NCBI RefSeq assembly: GCF_015732155.1
Contig: NZ_WIQK01000001.1
Span: 1,808,001-1,872,000 of the forward strand
Source of the DNA: Pectinatus sottacetonis
GTDB lineage: Bacteria > Bacillota > Negativicutes > Selenomonadales > Selenomonadaceae
DNA: 64,000 nt
Reading direction: 5' to 3'
This document shows positions 35,078 through 42,708 of the stretch, one piece after another; the stretch's first letter is position 1; each line of letters opens with the position of its first letter. A program made the translations under genes and the position numbers. Under the pieces are notes generated by a model. It made no database searches, was not told the DNA's origin, and saw nothing but the letters and a program-made list of their open reading frames with translations.

Positions 35078-36565
35078 ATGGCTAAGCATCAGAATCAGGA
35101 AAATCAGGATGTAAATGAATTAATGCAGGTACGTCGTGATAAAATGCAGGAATTTATTGATAAAGGTATTGAACCGTTTGGCAGAAAATACATAGTGACT
35201 CATCATGCTAAAGATATATTGGAGAATTTTGCAGCGCTGGAAGAAAAGGATGTAAGAATAGCTGGACGTCTCATGGCTATACGCGGCCATGGAAAAGCCA
35301 GCTTTGCCGTTGTAGCTGATATAACAGGTAATATTCAGGTATATTTCCGGTTGGATGTTATGGGTGAAGAACAGTATGCAGATTTTAAATTACTTGATAT
35401 AGGCGATATTATAGGTCTTGAAGGTAGCGTATTTAAAACCCATCGTGGTGAAATAACTGTAAAAGTAAAGACTTTTAGTATTGGCGCAAAATCACTTCGT
35501 CCGCTGCCGGAAAAATTTCATGGCTTGAAGGATGTAGAAACACGTTATCGTCAACGGTATCTCGATCTTATCGTAAATCCAGATGTAAAACATACTTTTA
35601 TGAACAGAACAAAAATTATCCAGGCTATCCGCCGTTTCCTCGATAATAAAAGTTTTCTTGAAGTAGAAACACCAGTTATGAATCCGATAGCAGGCGGAGC
35701 TAATGCTCGTCCTTTTATCACCCATCACAATGCCCTAGACATGGATATGTACTTGCGTATTGCTACGGAATTGTATTTGAAAAGACTCATAGTAGGTGGT
35801 TTGGAACGCGTTTATGAAATTGGCCGGATTTTTAGAAATGAAGGCGTAGATAATCGCCATAATCCAGAATTTACATCAGTTGAAACTTATCAGGCCTTTG
35901 CTGATTATAATGATGTAATGGATATGACAGAAGCTCTTATAGCTCAGGTTGCCAAAGATGTATTAGGGACTACTGTTATTACCTACCAGGAAACAAAAAT
36001 TGATTTGGGAAATGTCCGCCGCATTACAATGATAGATGCAGTAAGGGAAGCTGTAGGAAAAGACTTTTCTCAGGTAACTACTGTAGAACAGGCCAGAAGT
36101 ATAGCTGATGAGCTGAAAGTGCCTTATGAACAGTATCATAGTATTGGAGAAATCATGTATCAGATATTTGATGAAAAAGTTGAAGAAACACTTATTCAAC
36201 CGACTTTTGTGATTCAATATCCGACAGATGTATCACCTCTTGCGAAGCGGAATAAGGAAAATCCAGAATACGTTGATCGCTTTGAATTATTTATTTATGG
36301 GCGTGAACTAGCTAATGGATTTTCTGAATTAAATGATCCTATCGATCAGAAACAGCGCTTTATTGATCAGCAGGAGCAGCGTGAACATGGTGATGATGAA
36401 GCTCATATGATGGATGAGGATTTTATTATGGCACTTGAATATGGTATGCCGCCTACTGGTGGATTAGGAATAGGTGTAGATCGTTTGGTAATGTTGTTAA
36501 CAGATAGCCCATCTATTCGTGATGTAATACTGTTTCCTCATATGAAAAATAAACCAGTCGAATAA
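35078..36565 (+). CDS. lysS: lysyl-tRNA synthetase, class II
   Basis: A 495-residue class II synthetase. The N-terminal OB anticodon domain covers about residues 55-150. Motif 2 is [20 protein letters not shown] and motif 3 is [13 protein letters not shown] near residue 470. It charges tRNA-Lys. Co-transcribed with greA and ended by the terminator at 36588. Confidence 0.97.
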   Translation: MAKHQNQENQDVNELMQVRRDKMQEFIDKGIEPFGRKYIVTHHAKDILENFAALEEKDVRIAGRLMAIRGHGKASFAVVADITGNIQVYFRLDVMGEEQYADFKLLDIGDIIGLEGSVFKTHRGEITVKVKTFSIGAKSLRPLPEKFHGLKDVETRYRQRYLDLIVNPDVKHTFMNRTKIIQAIRRFLDNKSFLEVETPVMNPIAGGANARPFITHHNALDMDMYLRIATELYLKRLIVGGLERVYEIGRIFRNEGVDNRHNPEFTSVETYQAFADYNDVMDMTEALIAQVAKDVLGTTVITYQETKIDLGNVRRITMIDAVREAVGKDFSQVTTVEQARSIADELKVPYEQYHSIGEIMYQIFDEKVEETLIQPTFVIQYPTDVSPLAKRNKENPEYVDRFELFIYGRELANGFSELNDPIDQKQRFIDQQEQREHGDDEAHMMDEDFIMALEYGMPPTGGLGIGVDRLVMLLTDSPSIRDVILFPHMKNKPVE

Positions 36566-36587
36566 ATTTTGTAGTTACAGTTGTAAA

Positions 36588-36638
36588 TTTTACTGCATAT
36601 AGTTTTAATTAAACTAAAAATTATATGCAGTAAAAAAA
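36588..36638 (+). terminator. terminator after lysS
   Basis: TTTTACTGCATATA pairs with TATATGCAGTAAAA around a 20-base loop, followed by an A-rich stretch. Symmetrical enough to work on both strands. Confidence 0.75.
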
Positions 36639-36666
36639 TAAAAACAAAGTTTTTTTATAAAAAGTA

Positions 36667-36698
36667 TTGCATTATAACTGTGGATATGATATTATAAT
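36667..36698 (+). promoter_or_regulatory. promoter of the tRNA cluster
   Basis: TTGCAT (36667-36672) is 17 bp from TATTAT (36690-36695), with an overlapping TATAAT at 36693. It lies 65 bases upstream of the first tRNA and is the only good promoter between lysS and the cluster. Confidence 0.55.
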
Positions 36699-36763
36699 AT
36701 CCGTTGCTGATGCTGAACTAACAAGATGAAAATTACAGTTGGTAAAGTGTAGCATGGTATAAT

Positions 36764-36838
36764 GGCGCCTTCGTCAAGCGGTTAAGACACCGCCCTTTCA
36801 CGGCGGGTTCATGGGTTCGAATCCCATAGGCGTCACCA
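36764..36838 (+). tRNA. tRNA-Glu (UUC)
   Basis: 75 nt with encoded CCA. Acceptor GGCGCCT pairs with AGGCGTC; anticodon loop CTTTCAC gives UUC. T-loop GGTTCGAATCC is standard. First of eight tandem tRNAs. Confidence 0.97.
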
Positions 36839-36847
36839 AAATAATAT

Positions 36848-36923
36848 GGGCGATTAGCTCAGCTGGGAGAGCGCTTGCCTTACAAGCAAGATGTCAGCAG
36901 TTCGATCCTGTTATCGCCCACCA
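36848..36923 (+). tRNA. tRNA-Val (UAC)
   Basis: 76 nt with encoded CCA. Acceptor GGGCGAT/ATCGCCC; anticodon loop CTTACAA gives UAC. D-loop AGCTGGGAGA and T-loop GTTCGATCC are normal. Confidence 0.97.
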
Positions 36924-36929
36924 TATTCC

Positions 36930-37006
36930 GGCCCGGTAGTTTAGTTGGTTAGAATGCCGCCCTGTCACGGCGGAGGTCATGGGTTCAAATCCCATTCGGG
37001 TCGCCA
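36930..37006 (+). tRNA. tRNA-Asp (GUC)
   Basis: 77 nt with encoded CCA. Acceptor GGCCCGG pairs with TCGGGTC using G-U pairs; anticodon loop CTGTCAC gives GUC; discriminator G, as expected for Asp. Confidence 0.97.
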
Positions 37007-37043
37007 TTTTGTTATCCCCTTCATGTTTTGAAGTTGATATATT

Positions 37044-37119
37044 GCCTCGGTAGCTCAGTCGGTAGAGCAGGGGACTGAAAATCCCCGTGTCAGTGGTTCG
37101 ATTCCGCTCTGAGGCACCA
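37044..37119 (+). tRNA. tRNA-Phe (GAA)
   Basis: 76 nt with encoded CCA. Acceptor GCCTCGG/CTGAGGC; anticodon loop CTGAAAA gives GAA; anticodon stem GGGGA/TCCCC. Confidence 0.97.
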
Positions 37120-37173
37120 TTATTTTTTAGTTTTAGTTGGTTATGCTGTATGAGTCAATTTATTGGCTGATAT

Positions 37174-37247
37174 GCGGGTGTAGCTCAATGGTAGAGCCCT
37201 AGCCTTCCAAGCTAGTCACGTGGGTTCGATTCCCATCACCCGCTCCA
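37174..37247 (+). tRNA. tRNA-Gly (UCC)
   Basis: 74 nt with encoded CCA. Acceptor GCGGGTG/CACCCGC; anticodon loop CTTCCAA gives UCC; discriminator T. Confidence 0.97.
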
Positions 37248-37261
37248 TAAAGAAGATAAAT

Positions 37262-37350
37262 GCCGGGGTGGCGGAACTGGCAGACGCACGGGACTTAAAA
37301 TCCCGCGGATAGAAATATCCGTACCGGTTCGATTCCGGTCCTCGGCACCA
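37262..37350 (+). tRNA. tRNA-Leu (UAA)
   Basis: 89 nt, class II with a long variable arm (CGGATAGAAATATCCGT). Acceptor GCCGGGG pairs with CCTCGGC; the anticodon loop contains TAA. CCA encoded. Confidence 0.96.
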
Positions 37351-37363
37351 TCTTTTATTATAG

Positions 37364-37449
37364 GCGGTCGTGGCGAAACGGCAGACGCGCTAGCTTCAGG
37401 CGCTAGTGGAGGAAACTCTGTGGTGGTTCAAATCCACTCGGCCGCACCA
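37364..37449 (+). tRNA. tRNA-Leu (CAG)
   Basis: 86 nt, class II. Acceptor GCGGTCG/CGGCCGC; anticodon stem CTAGC/GCTAG with loop TTCAGGC gives CAG. CCA encoded. Confidence 0.95.
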
Positions 37450-37480
37450 AATAAAATTTAATACCTTTTCATTATACAAT

Positions 37481-37566
37481 GCGGTCGTGGCGGAATAGGC
37501 AGACGCGCTACTTTGAGGGGGTAGTGACCACAAGTCATATGGGTTCAAGTCCCATCGACCGCACCA
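37481..37566 (+). tRNA. tRNA-Leu (GAG)
   Basis: 86 nt, class II. Acceptor GCGGTCG/CGACCGC; anticodon stem CTACT/GGTAG with loop TTGAGGG gives GAG. The body resembles the preceding tRNA-Leu, suggesting duplication. Last of the cluster. Confidence 0.95.
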
Positions 37567-37579
37567 ATCCGGTTATTAG

Positions 37580-37605
37580 CTGAAATCATTTGATTTCAGT
37601 TTTTT
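37580..37605 (+). terminator. terminator of the tRNA cluster
   Basis: CTGAAATCA-TT-TGATTTCAG followed by TTTTTT, 13 bases after the last CCA. A textbook intrinsic terminator. Confidence 0.92.
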
Positions 37606-37632
37606 GTGTTATACAGATATTTTATTAGTCTG

Positions 37633-37661
37633 TTGCAAAATACTAAGTAATATACTAAAAT
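37633..37661 (+). promoter_or_regulatory. promoter upstream of the omegaRNA-like leader and rubredoxin
   Basis: TTGCAA (37633-37638) and TAAAAT (37656-37661) with a 17-bp spacer. Transcription would start near 37668 and read through the structured element into the rubredoxin gene. Confidence 0.5.
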
Positions 37662-37686
37662 AGAAGAAGTTATATTGCTTAAATTG

Positions 37687-37832
37687 GAGCCGCACATTCG
37701 TGACTTTAGTCGTGAGCTTAGGCTGTAAAAAGAACCGTAGAACTACGGGGATAGCCTGGAGATAATAGATGCATTGTTGGTGCAGCTATCGGTGAAGCAG
37801 TAACCCCGCGACTTTAGTCGTGGGAGATTCAA
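37687..37832 (+). repeat. omegaRNA (HEARO)/IS605-right-end-like structured element
   Basis: Hairpins in order: TCGTGACTTTAGTCGTGA (37698-37715), CCGTAGAACTACGGGGATAG (37727-37746), a larger fold closed by GATAGC (37742-37747) with GCTATC, then GAAGCAGTAACCCC and a terminal CGCGACTTTAGTCGTGGGAG (about 37807-37826) ending GATTCAAG. This order matches the 3' noncoding end of IS200/IS605-family elements, from which TnpB-guiding omegaRNAs are made. No tnpA or tnpB exists in the window. It lies in the leader of rubredoxin, in sense. Three related copies occur at 34312, 46040 and 47558. Confidence 0.7.
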
Positions 37833-37857
37833 GATATATACATAGGAGGTTTTTATT

Positions 37858-38019
37858 ATGAAAAAATGGGTTTGCTCTGTCTGCGGATGGATTTATGATG
37901 AAGAAAAAGGAGATCCTGATTACGATTTAGCACCAGGAGTACCATTTGAAGATTTGCCTGATGATTTTGTGTGTCCATTGTGCGGTGTTGGTAAGGATCA
38001 GTTTGAACTGCAGGAATAA
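37858..38019 (+). CDS. rubredoxin
   Basis: A 53-residue one-iron electron carrier. The two iron-binding pairs CSVCGW (near residue 6) and [11 protein letters not shown] (near 39) are intact, and [20 protein letters not shown] is the standard middle. The start has a full AGGAGG site (37843-37848). It probably passes electrons in oxygen or peroxide detoxification in this anaerobe. The gene sits right after an omegaRNA-like leader and before an inverted repeat. Confidence 0.95.
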   Translation: MKKWVCSVCGWIYDEEKGDPDYDLAPGVPFEDLPDDFVCPLCGVGKDQFELQE

Positions 38020-38049
38020 GATGCCATTTGTATAAATTTCAACGAAAAG

Positions 38050-38100
38050 GCAATTATCCCCCCACCTTTAAGTGGCAATACAGGCAGGGGGAATAATTGT
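38050..38100. terminator. inverted repeat after rubredoxin, probable terminator
   Basis: GCAATTATCCCCC pairs with GGGGGAATAATTG (one offset) enclosing a small inner hairpin CCACCTTTAAGTGG. There is little T-run, so termination strength is uncertain. The inner hairpin also resembles omegaRNA end loops. Confidence 0.5.
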
Positions 38101-38449
38101 AAAAACTGCAATAATAGGGTCAACTGTTTATGTCATTAAATATATCTAACAGTAATCGGCTATTTTAATGCTTTAATTTAATTAGTGGTATATATTATTA
38201 GTACACGAGTTAATAGATTTAACTTGTGTATTTTAATTTATAGCATGATGAAAATATTATTATCTTAGGTGTGAAGATTCAAATAATTGGCAAATAAAGT
38301 CCAATAATGTAATAATTAGGATGTATATGATTGAATAAGGAAATTTATATCATATATACTTTTAATTTATTTGTCAATGTAATTGGTTGTTTATCACTAT
38401 ACAAGGGAATGGAGTGAATATTTGGTCAACTTTATGATCAAGTGATATT
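38101..38449. other. intergenic region with one inverted repeat
   Basis: A+T-rich stretch between rubredoxin and the ComFB-like gene. ACACGAGTTAA/TTAACTTGTGT (38203-38229) is a near-perfect inverted repeat around a 5-base loop followed by a weak T-rich tract. I see no gene or known RNA here. Confidence 0.5.
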
Positions 38450-38749
38450 ATGAATATACATGTTAAAAACTGTATGGAAAGTTTTGTCATAGAAATGATA
38501 GAGAAAATGATAAAATCTTATCCTAATGCCTGTAAATGCGATCAATGTCTTAATGATATGGCAGCACTAGCACTTAATCATTTACCACCTAAATATGTGG
38601 GGACAGATATTGGTGACACGTATACGCGATTGGATATTTATAATAAGGATCAATACGCGGAAATAATGCAGGTAGTGGCACAGGCTATAGAAATAGTTAG
38701 TAAAAATCCTCATCACAATACAACTTCTAAAGAAAAGAAACTGGAGTGA
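38450..38749 (+). CDS. late competence development ComFB family protein
   Basis: A 99-residue protein of the ComFB family. NCMESFVIEMIEKMI and a cysteine pair in CKCDQCLNDMAALALNHLPPKY are the family hallmarks; the cysteines may bind metal. Some ComFB proteins in other phyla bind c-di-GMP; whether this one does is unknown. Nth follows with overlapping or adjacent reading frames. Confidence 0.85.
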   Translation: MNIHVKNCMESFVIEMIEKMIKSYPNACKCDQCLNDMAALALNHLPPKYVGTDIGDTYTRLDIYNKDQYAEIMQVVAQAIEIVSKNPHHNTTSKEKKLE

Positions 38750-38754
38750 TATTC

Positions 38755-39393
38755 GTGCGTGTTACAAAGAAAATTAAAGCAGAAATGATTGAACGTTTGG
38801 AAAGTGTTTATCACGATACGAAGTCTGCTTTGGAATTTTCTAATCCATTTGAATTACTTGTGGCAGTGATATTATCTGCGCAGTGTACTGATGTGCGGGT
38901 AAATATTACTACGCGACGGTTATTTAAGAAAGCAGATACTCCTGCAAAAATATTAAATATGGGAATAGTAAAACTTGAAGAGGAAATTCATGATTGTGGA
39001 CTTTTTCATAATAAGGCCAAAAATATTTTTAATACTTGTGAAAAACTTTGTAATGAATATAAAGGACAAGTTCCAAAAAATTATGAAGACCTTCTTTCAT
39101 TGCCAGGTGTAGGGCGAAAAACTGCTAATGTCGTTTCAAGTATAGCTTTTAATCGTCCAGCAATAGCGGTTGATACGCATGTATTTAGGGTGTCTAACCG
39201 TTTAAAATTAGCTGAAGGTACTACACCGGCAGAAGTGGAAAAAGGGTTGCAAAAGGCAATTCCTAAAGAAAAATGGTCAAAAGCGCATCATTGGCTTATA
39301 TGGCACGGGCGCAAAATTTGCAAGGCAAGGCATCCATTGTGCCAGCAATGTCCCCTCAACGATTTATGTCCTTCGGCATCACTTGTTAATTAA
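38755..39393 (+). CDS. nth: endonuclease III
   Basis: A 212-residue DNA glycosylase/AP lyase for oxidised pyrimidines. The helix-hairpin-helix is LPGVGRKTANVV with the catalytic Lys, the catalytic Asp is in AVDTHVFRVSNRL, and the 4Fe-4S loop is C-x6-C-x2-C-x5-C at the C-terminus. The GTG at 38755 is 8 bases from CTGGAG; another GTG at 38746 overlaps the previous stop and would lack spacing. Confidence 0.95.
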   Translation: MRVTKKIKAEMIERLESVYHDTKSALEFSNPFELLVAVILSAQCTDVRVNITTRRLFKKADTPAKILNMGIVKLEEEIHDCGLFHNKAKNIFNTCEKLCNEYKGQVPKNYEDLLSLPGVGRKTANVVSSIAFNRPAIAVDTHVFRVSNRLKLAEGTTPAEVEKGLQKAIPKEKWSKAHHWLIWHGRKICKARHPLCQQCPLNDLCPSASLVN

Positions 39394-39412
39394 TTAGAAT
39401 GGGGGCGAATTT

Positions 39413-39865
39413 ATTATTTATCGTAATGCAGTTTTTACTGATGTAGAGGCAATTCATGAATTAGTATATTCATATGCCGAGAAAGGCCTTATGCTGGCAC
39501 GCTCCCGTAATCAATTATATGAAACACTGCGTGATATGGTAGTTGTAGAAAATGATAAGGGAGAAATAGTAGGGACAGGTGGACTTCACATTGTTTGGGA
39601 TGGTATAGCTGAAGTACGTACTTTAGCAGTATCAGAAAAAGCTGTACGACAGCATATTGGAACAAAAATAGTAAAACGTCTTATTGATGATGGGAAAAAA
39701 TTAGGAGTAAAAAAATTTTTTACTTTGACTTATCAGCCGGAGTTTTTTAATTCATTGGGATTTTATGAAGTAAGTAAAGATGAATTGCCACAAAAAGTGT
39801 GGAAGGAATGTATTGACTGTCCTAAATTTCCTAATTGTGATGAAATTGCCATGGTACTTAAATAA
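39413..39865 (+). CDS. GNAT N-acetyltransferase, ArgA-like
   Basis: A 151-residue acetyltransferase. The reading frame is homologous from the start (IYRNAVFTDVEAIHELVYSY) to the C-terminal CPKFPNCDEIAMVLK. AEVRTLAVSEKAVRQHIGTKI is the acetyl-CoA motif A. The pattern fits the short N-acetylglutamate-synthase-like group. No ATG, GTG or TTG is in frame before the homologous start: a TAG lies at 39395 and the next in-frame ATG is at 39491, which would remove 26 conserved residues. ATT at 39413 is 8 bases from GGGGG (39401-39405) and is the likely initiator. Confidence 0.8.
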   Translation: MIYRNAVFTDVEAIHELVYSYAEKGLMLARSRNQLYETLRDMVVVENDKGEIVGTGGLHIVWDGIAEVRTLAVSEKAVRQHIGTKIVKRLIDDGKKLGVKKFFTLTYQPEFFNSLGFYEVSKDELPQKVWKECIDCPKFPNCDEIAMVLK

Positions 39866-39926
39866 TTATAAGCAACAAAAATAATAATGAATGAGCAGCG
39901 TAATTAGCAAGCTGTTGACTAAAAAT

Positions 39927-40055
39927 AAAAACGGGACTATTGCAGGTTAACACTTTTATCATAATATATAGTTCTTACCCTTGTTTACTTTTAGAAGGGT
40001 GGAGATGGGTGTATATTTATGATATAAATATTATTTGCGCGATAGTCCTGTTTTT
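39927..40055. ncRNA. fold-back element: three nested inverted repeats
   Basis: AAAAACGGGACTATTGC (39927-39943) pairs with GCGATAGTCCTGTTTTT (40039-40055) over 17 positions with two weak pairs. Inside, ATCATAATATATA pairs with TATATTTATGAT, and ACCCTT with AAGGGT at the tip. The outer arm has T-runs on both strands. It can serve as a two-way terminator for the GNAT and htpX genes, but the 95-nt ordered interior is unusual. A small structured RNA or a MITE-like insertion is possible. Confidence 0.5.
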
Positions 40056-40073
40056 AACGTACAGGGAAAATAT

Positions 40074-40949
40074 TTATTTTGTAAGTGAATTATTTGTTGC
40101 TTGTTCTTTTAAGCGTTTTATACGATCTGCTGTTGCCGGATGAGTGGAAAAAAGTGTTGCAAATGACATGTTTTTTCCAGAAAATGGATTTATTATATAC
40201 ATATGTTCTGTAGATTGGGAAGCATAGGGTATTGTTGCCATATGGCGGGCATAATATTCTATTTTTTCCAGTGCGGAAGCGAGGGCAAGCGGATTGCCGC
40301 ATATTTCACCACCGCCTTTATCAGCAGCGTATTCACGTGAACGGGAAATTGCCATTTGAATAATAGTTGCTGCTAAAGGAGCAATGATTATAGTGGCTAA
40401 AAGACCAAGTATTCCACCGTTATCGTCATTATCATTATTGCGTCCAAAACCAAATATAGCAGCCCATTGTGCCATGTTTGCCAACATAGATATAGCTGCG
40501 GCAAAGGTTGCAGCTATAGAGCTAATCAGGATATCACGGTTTTTAACATGTGTTAATTCATGGCCTAGAACGCCTGCCAACTCATCATATTCGAGTGTTT
40601 TCATTATTCCAGTAGTGACGGCTACAGCTGCATGGCTGGGATTTCTGCCTGTGGCAAAGGCATTTGGGGCTTCGGTTTCAATAACGTATACGCGGGGCAT
40701 AGGCAGACCAGCACGTGTAGTCAGTTCGGCAATTAGCTTATACAAGGTAGGTGCATCTTCAGCATTTACTTCATGAGCACCGGACATTTTTAATACAATA
40801 GAATCACTAAACCAGTATGAAAAAAAATTCATACCTAGGGCGATTACAAACATTATAAGAGCACCATGTTGTCCGCCGACAAATCCGCCGACAGCTACAA
40901 GTAATGCCATCAGCAGAGCCATTAGTGCAGTTGTTTTTAACATATTCAT
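40074..40949 (-). CDS. htpX: HtpX zinc metalloprotease
   Basis: A 291-residue membrane protease (M48B) for quality control of membrane proteins. The zinc site is LGHELTHVKNRD (about residues 130-141), with the third ligand Glu in SREYAADKGG. Four hydrophobic segments are seen, two at the N-terminus. Start at 40949 (MNMLKTTALM), eight bases after GGAGG; an in-frame TTG earlier overlaps the ribosome site. Confidence 0.95.
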   Translation of the reverse strand: MNMLKTTALMALLMALLVAVGGFVGGQHGALIMFVIALGMNFFSYWFSDSIVLKMSGAHEVNAEDAPTLYKLIAELTTRAGLPMPRVYVIETEAPNAFATGRNPSHAAVAVTTGIMKTLEYDELAGVLGHELTHVKNRDILISSIAATFAAAISMLANMAQWAAIFGFGRNNDNDDNGGILGLLATIIIAPLAATIIQMAISRSREYAADKGGGEICGNPLALASALEKIEYYARHMATIPYASQSTEHMYIINPFSGKNMSFATLFSTHPATADRIKRLKEQATNNSLTK

Positions 40950-41097
40950 AGTATATTCCTCCAAAATAATATGTGTACTTAAATAAAATATCCTTTAATA
41001 ATTTTATATATTATATACCGGTATTATATTGCATATATCTTTTCCACACAATATTATATGGCATACTTTTAATAAATCAAAATAAATAGTGGGAGTA

Positions 41098-41775
41098 TCA
41101 GGATTTAACGGAATGGCCGTTTTTATAAAGACCCCACAGTATAGTTACGGAGATGAATAATATTTCCAGCCAGATACTAAAAGGAAGAAGATATTGACCG
41201 ATCAGATTATCCATAAGGAGCATTTTAGCCGAGGTAAAACCTAAAATAGCACTGCCTGCGTAAATTAGTGCAGGAAATTTATTCATTATAAATAGAAATA
41301 ATTGGGCACCGCCTATTACAATTGGCAGGCTTATAACTAGACCGCAGATTATGAGGCTCCATTTTTGTGCGGGGACTGTATTAGCTACACCAGCCATTGA
41401 TAATACATTATCGATGCTCATTATAAAATCTGCCAGCATTATAGTTTTTATTGCGCCTATGAGTGTATATGATGATTTAAGAGATTTAGCATGATGGTTA
41501 TTGTCAAGTAGTTTTAAAGCAATATAGAATAATGCCAGTCCGCCGATAAATTGAATACCGGCCATTGATAATAGTTTAGTGGCAAATACTGTAAGTATTA
41601 TGCGAATTATAACAGCACCGGCACAGCCGATAACCATTGCCTTTAGATGATGTTTTTGTGGCAGATTTTTGCAGGCAAGTGCTATTAAAATCGCATTGTC
41701 ACCACTGAGCACCAGGTCAAGCAGAAGTATTCCGCTCAGAGCGGTAAGCCATTCCCATGATAATAATCCTTCCAG
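41098..41775 (-). CDS. TerC/YjbE-family membrane protein, Mn-regulated
   Basis: An integral membrane protein of about 225 residues with around seven helices. The TerC signature is LLLDLVLSGDNAILIALA, and a second acidic motif is ADFIMSIDNVLSMAG. Homologues handle manganese export or metal loading of secreted enzymes. The homologous reading frame runs upstream of the GTG at 41712. The only fitting start is a CTG at 41775 (EGLLSWEWLTALSGI follows), eight bases after AGAAGG; an out-of-frame ATG in between meets a stop. The gene is preceded by a yybP-ykoY riboswitch. Confidence 0.85.
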   Translation of the reverse strand: MEGLLSWEWLTALSGILLLDLVLSGDNAILIALACKNLPQKHHLKAMVIGCAGAVIIRIILTVFATKLLSMAGIQFIGGLALFYIALKLLDNNHHAKSLKSSYTLIGAIKTIMLADFIMSIDNVLSMAGVANTVPAQKWSLIICGLVISLPIVIGGAQLFLFIMNKFPALIYAGSAILGFTSAKMLLMDNLIGQYLLPFSIWLEILFISVTILWGLYKNGHSVKS

Positions 41776-41807
41776 TAATAAAACCTTCTTCCATAAGTAT
41801 ACAAAAA

Positions 41808-41938
41808 GACCCTGCCTTATAGAACATAATATATTCCATAAAACAAGGTCTTGCTTACAATTTTAATTGCCAGCCGCACCGGAATAGAATCTCTATTCGT
41901 ATTGACGATCATCGACTGTACAGCTACTCCCCTTATTG
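41808..41938 (-). promoter_or_regulatory. yybP-ykoY manganese riboswitch with terminator
   Basis: On the minus strand GGGGAGTAGC (from 41935), GATCGTC, CCGGTGCGGCTGGC and CAAGACCTTG appear in the yybP-ykoY order, ending in AAGGCAGGGTCTTTTT. AAGACCTTG and CAGGGTCTT form the terminator stem. The class senses Mn2+ and turns on Mn exporters. A promoter precedes it (TTGCAA 41991-41986, TATATT 41968-41963, 17-bp spacer). The position ahead of a TerC gene is typical for this riboswitch. Confidence 0.9.
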
Positions 41939-42008
41939 AGTAAAACTATTTTTCTATCTATTAATATACCATGAAATAATTTAATTTGCAATATTTAGCA
42001 GAAAATTT

Positions 42009-42662
42009 TTAGTTCGCCTCATATGGACGGATACGTAAAAATAGATTGTATTTTTGGCACAGATTTTGGCAAGCAGTAATTTCCTCTCTGCCGATACTGT
42101 CGACTATGGTCAGGATAACATGTGGTATATATTTTTGGCATTCTTGGGCAAATTTAAGCATAGCTTTATGGGCAGATAAGCCGAGAGATGTACGAGTAAC
42201 AGCCAGATATTTTTGGGCATTGGATGCATTGAGACTTATAGATATGGTGTCAAGTAGGTCTTTAAATAGAATTGCAGTATCCTTGTTATAATACAAAGAG
42301 GACAGCCCGTTGGTATTGAGACGTATATTGTGTTCCGGCCAAATTTTACGAACATATTGCAAAGCAGAAATAAGGGTTTCTAAACGCATGGTAGGTTCAC
42401 CAAAACCACAGAAGACTACTTCATTTACAGTGTTTTTATCAATATGTGTAAAAGCTGCTTCGATTTCGCTTATAGTAGGCTCTTTTTTTAGCCATAGAGA
42501 ATGGTTTTCAGGCATTTTTTTTAAACTTCTCAAACAAAAAGTGCAGGCACAGTTGCATTGATTTGTAATATTAACATATAAATTATGTTTTTTTTGTGGT
42601 AGTTTAGCCACAGCATCAGTATATTCAATAAATTTACCATTTTCAGCAGCGTATAAAATCAT
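42009..42662 (-). CDS. TatD-associated radical SAM protein
   Basis: A 217-residue radical SAM enzyme. The cluster motif is CNCACTFCLR (about residues 35-44, CxxxCxxC type), GFGEPTMR is the SAM-binding GGE-like motif, and NTNGLSSLY follows. VYVNITNQCN and a length of about 215 match the group often found linked to TatD. No TatD gene is in the window. The reaction is unknown. Confidence 0.85.
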   Translation of the reverse strand: MILYAAENGKFIEYTDAVAKLPQKKHNLYVNITNQCNCACTFCLRSLKKMPENHSLWLKKEPTISEIEAAFTHIDKNTVNEVVFCGFGEPTMRLETLISALQYVRKIWPEHNIRLNTNGLSSLYYNKDTAILFKDLLDTISISLNASNAQKYLAVTRTSLGLSAHKAMLKFAQECQKYIPHVILTIVDSIGREEITACQNLCQKYNLFLRIRPYEAN

Positions 42663-42708
42663 AGGAATTCTCCTTATAAATTAATAAATAGTGTAATACA
42701 ATATACTT

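Noticed and set aside
37687-37832. Considered as an intact IS200/IS605 insertion
   Set aside because: No transposase or TnpB frame on either strand nearby; only the noncoding end structure is present.
39940-40143. 67-codon plus-strand frame across the fold-back element
   Set aside because: Lies on the inverted-repeat loop and runs antisense into htpX; no ribosome site.
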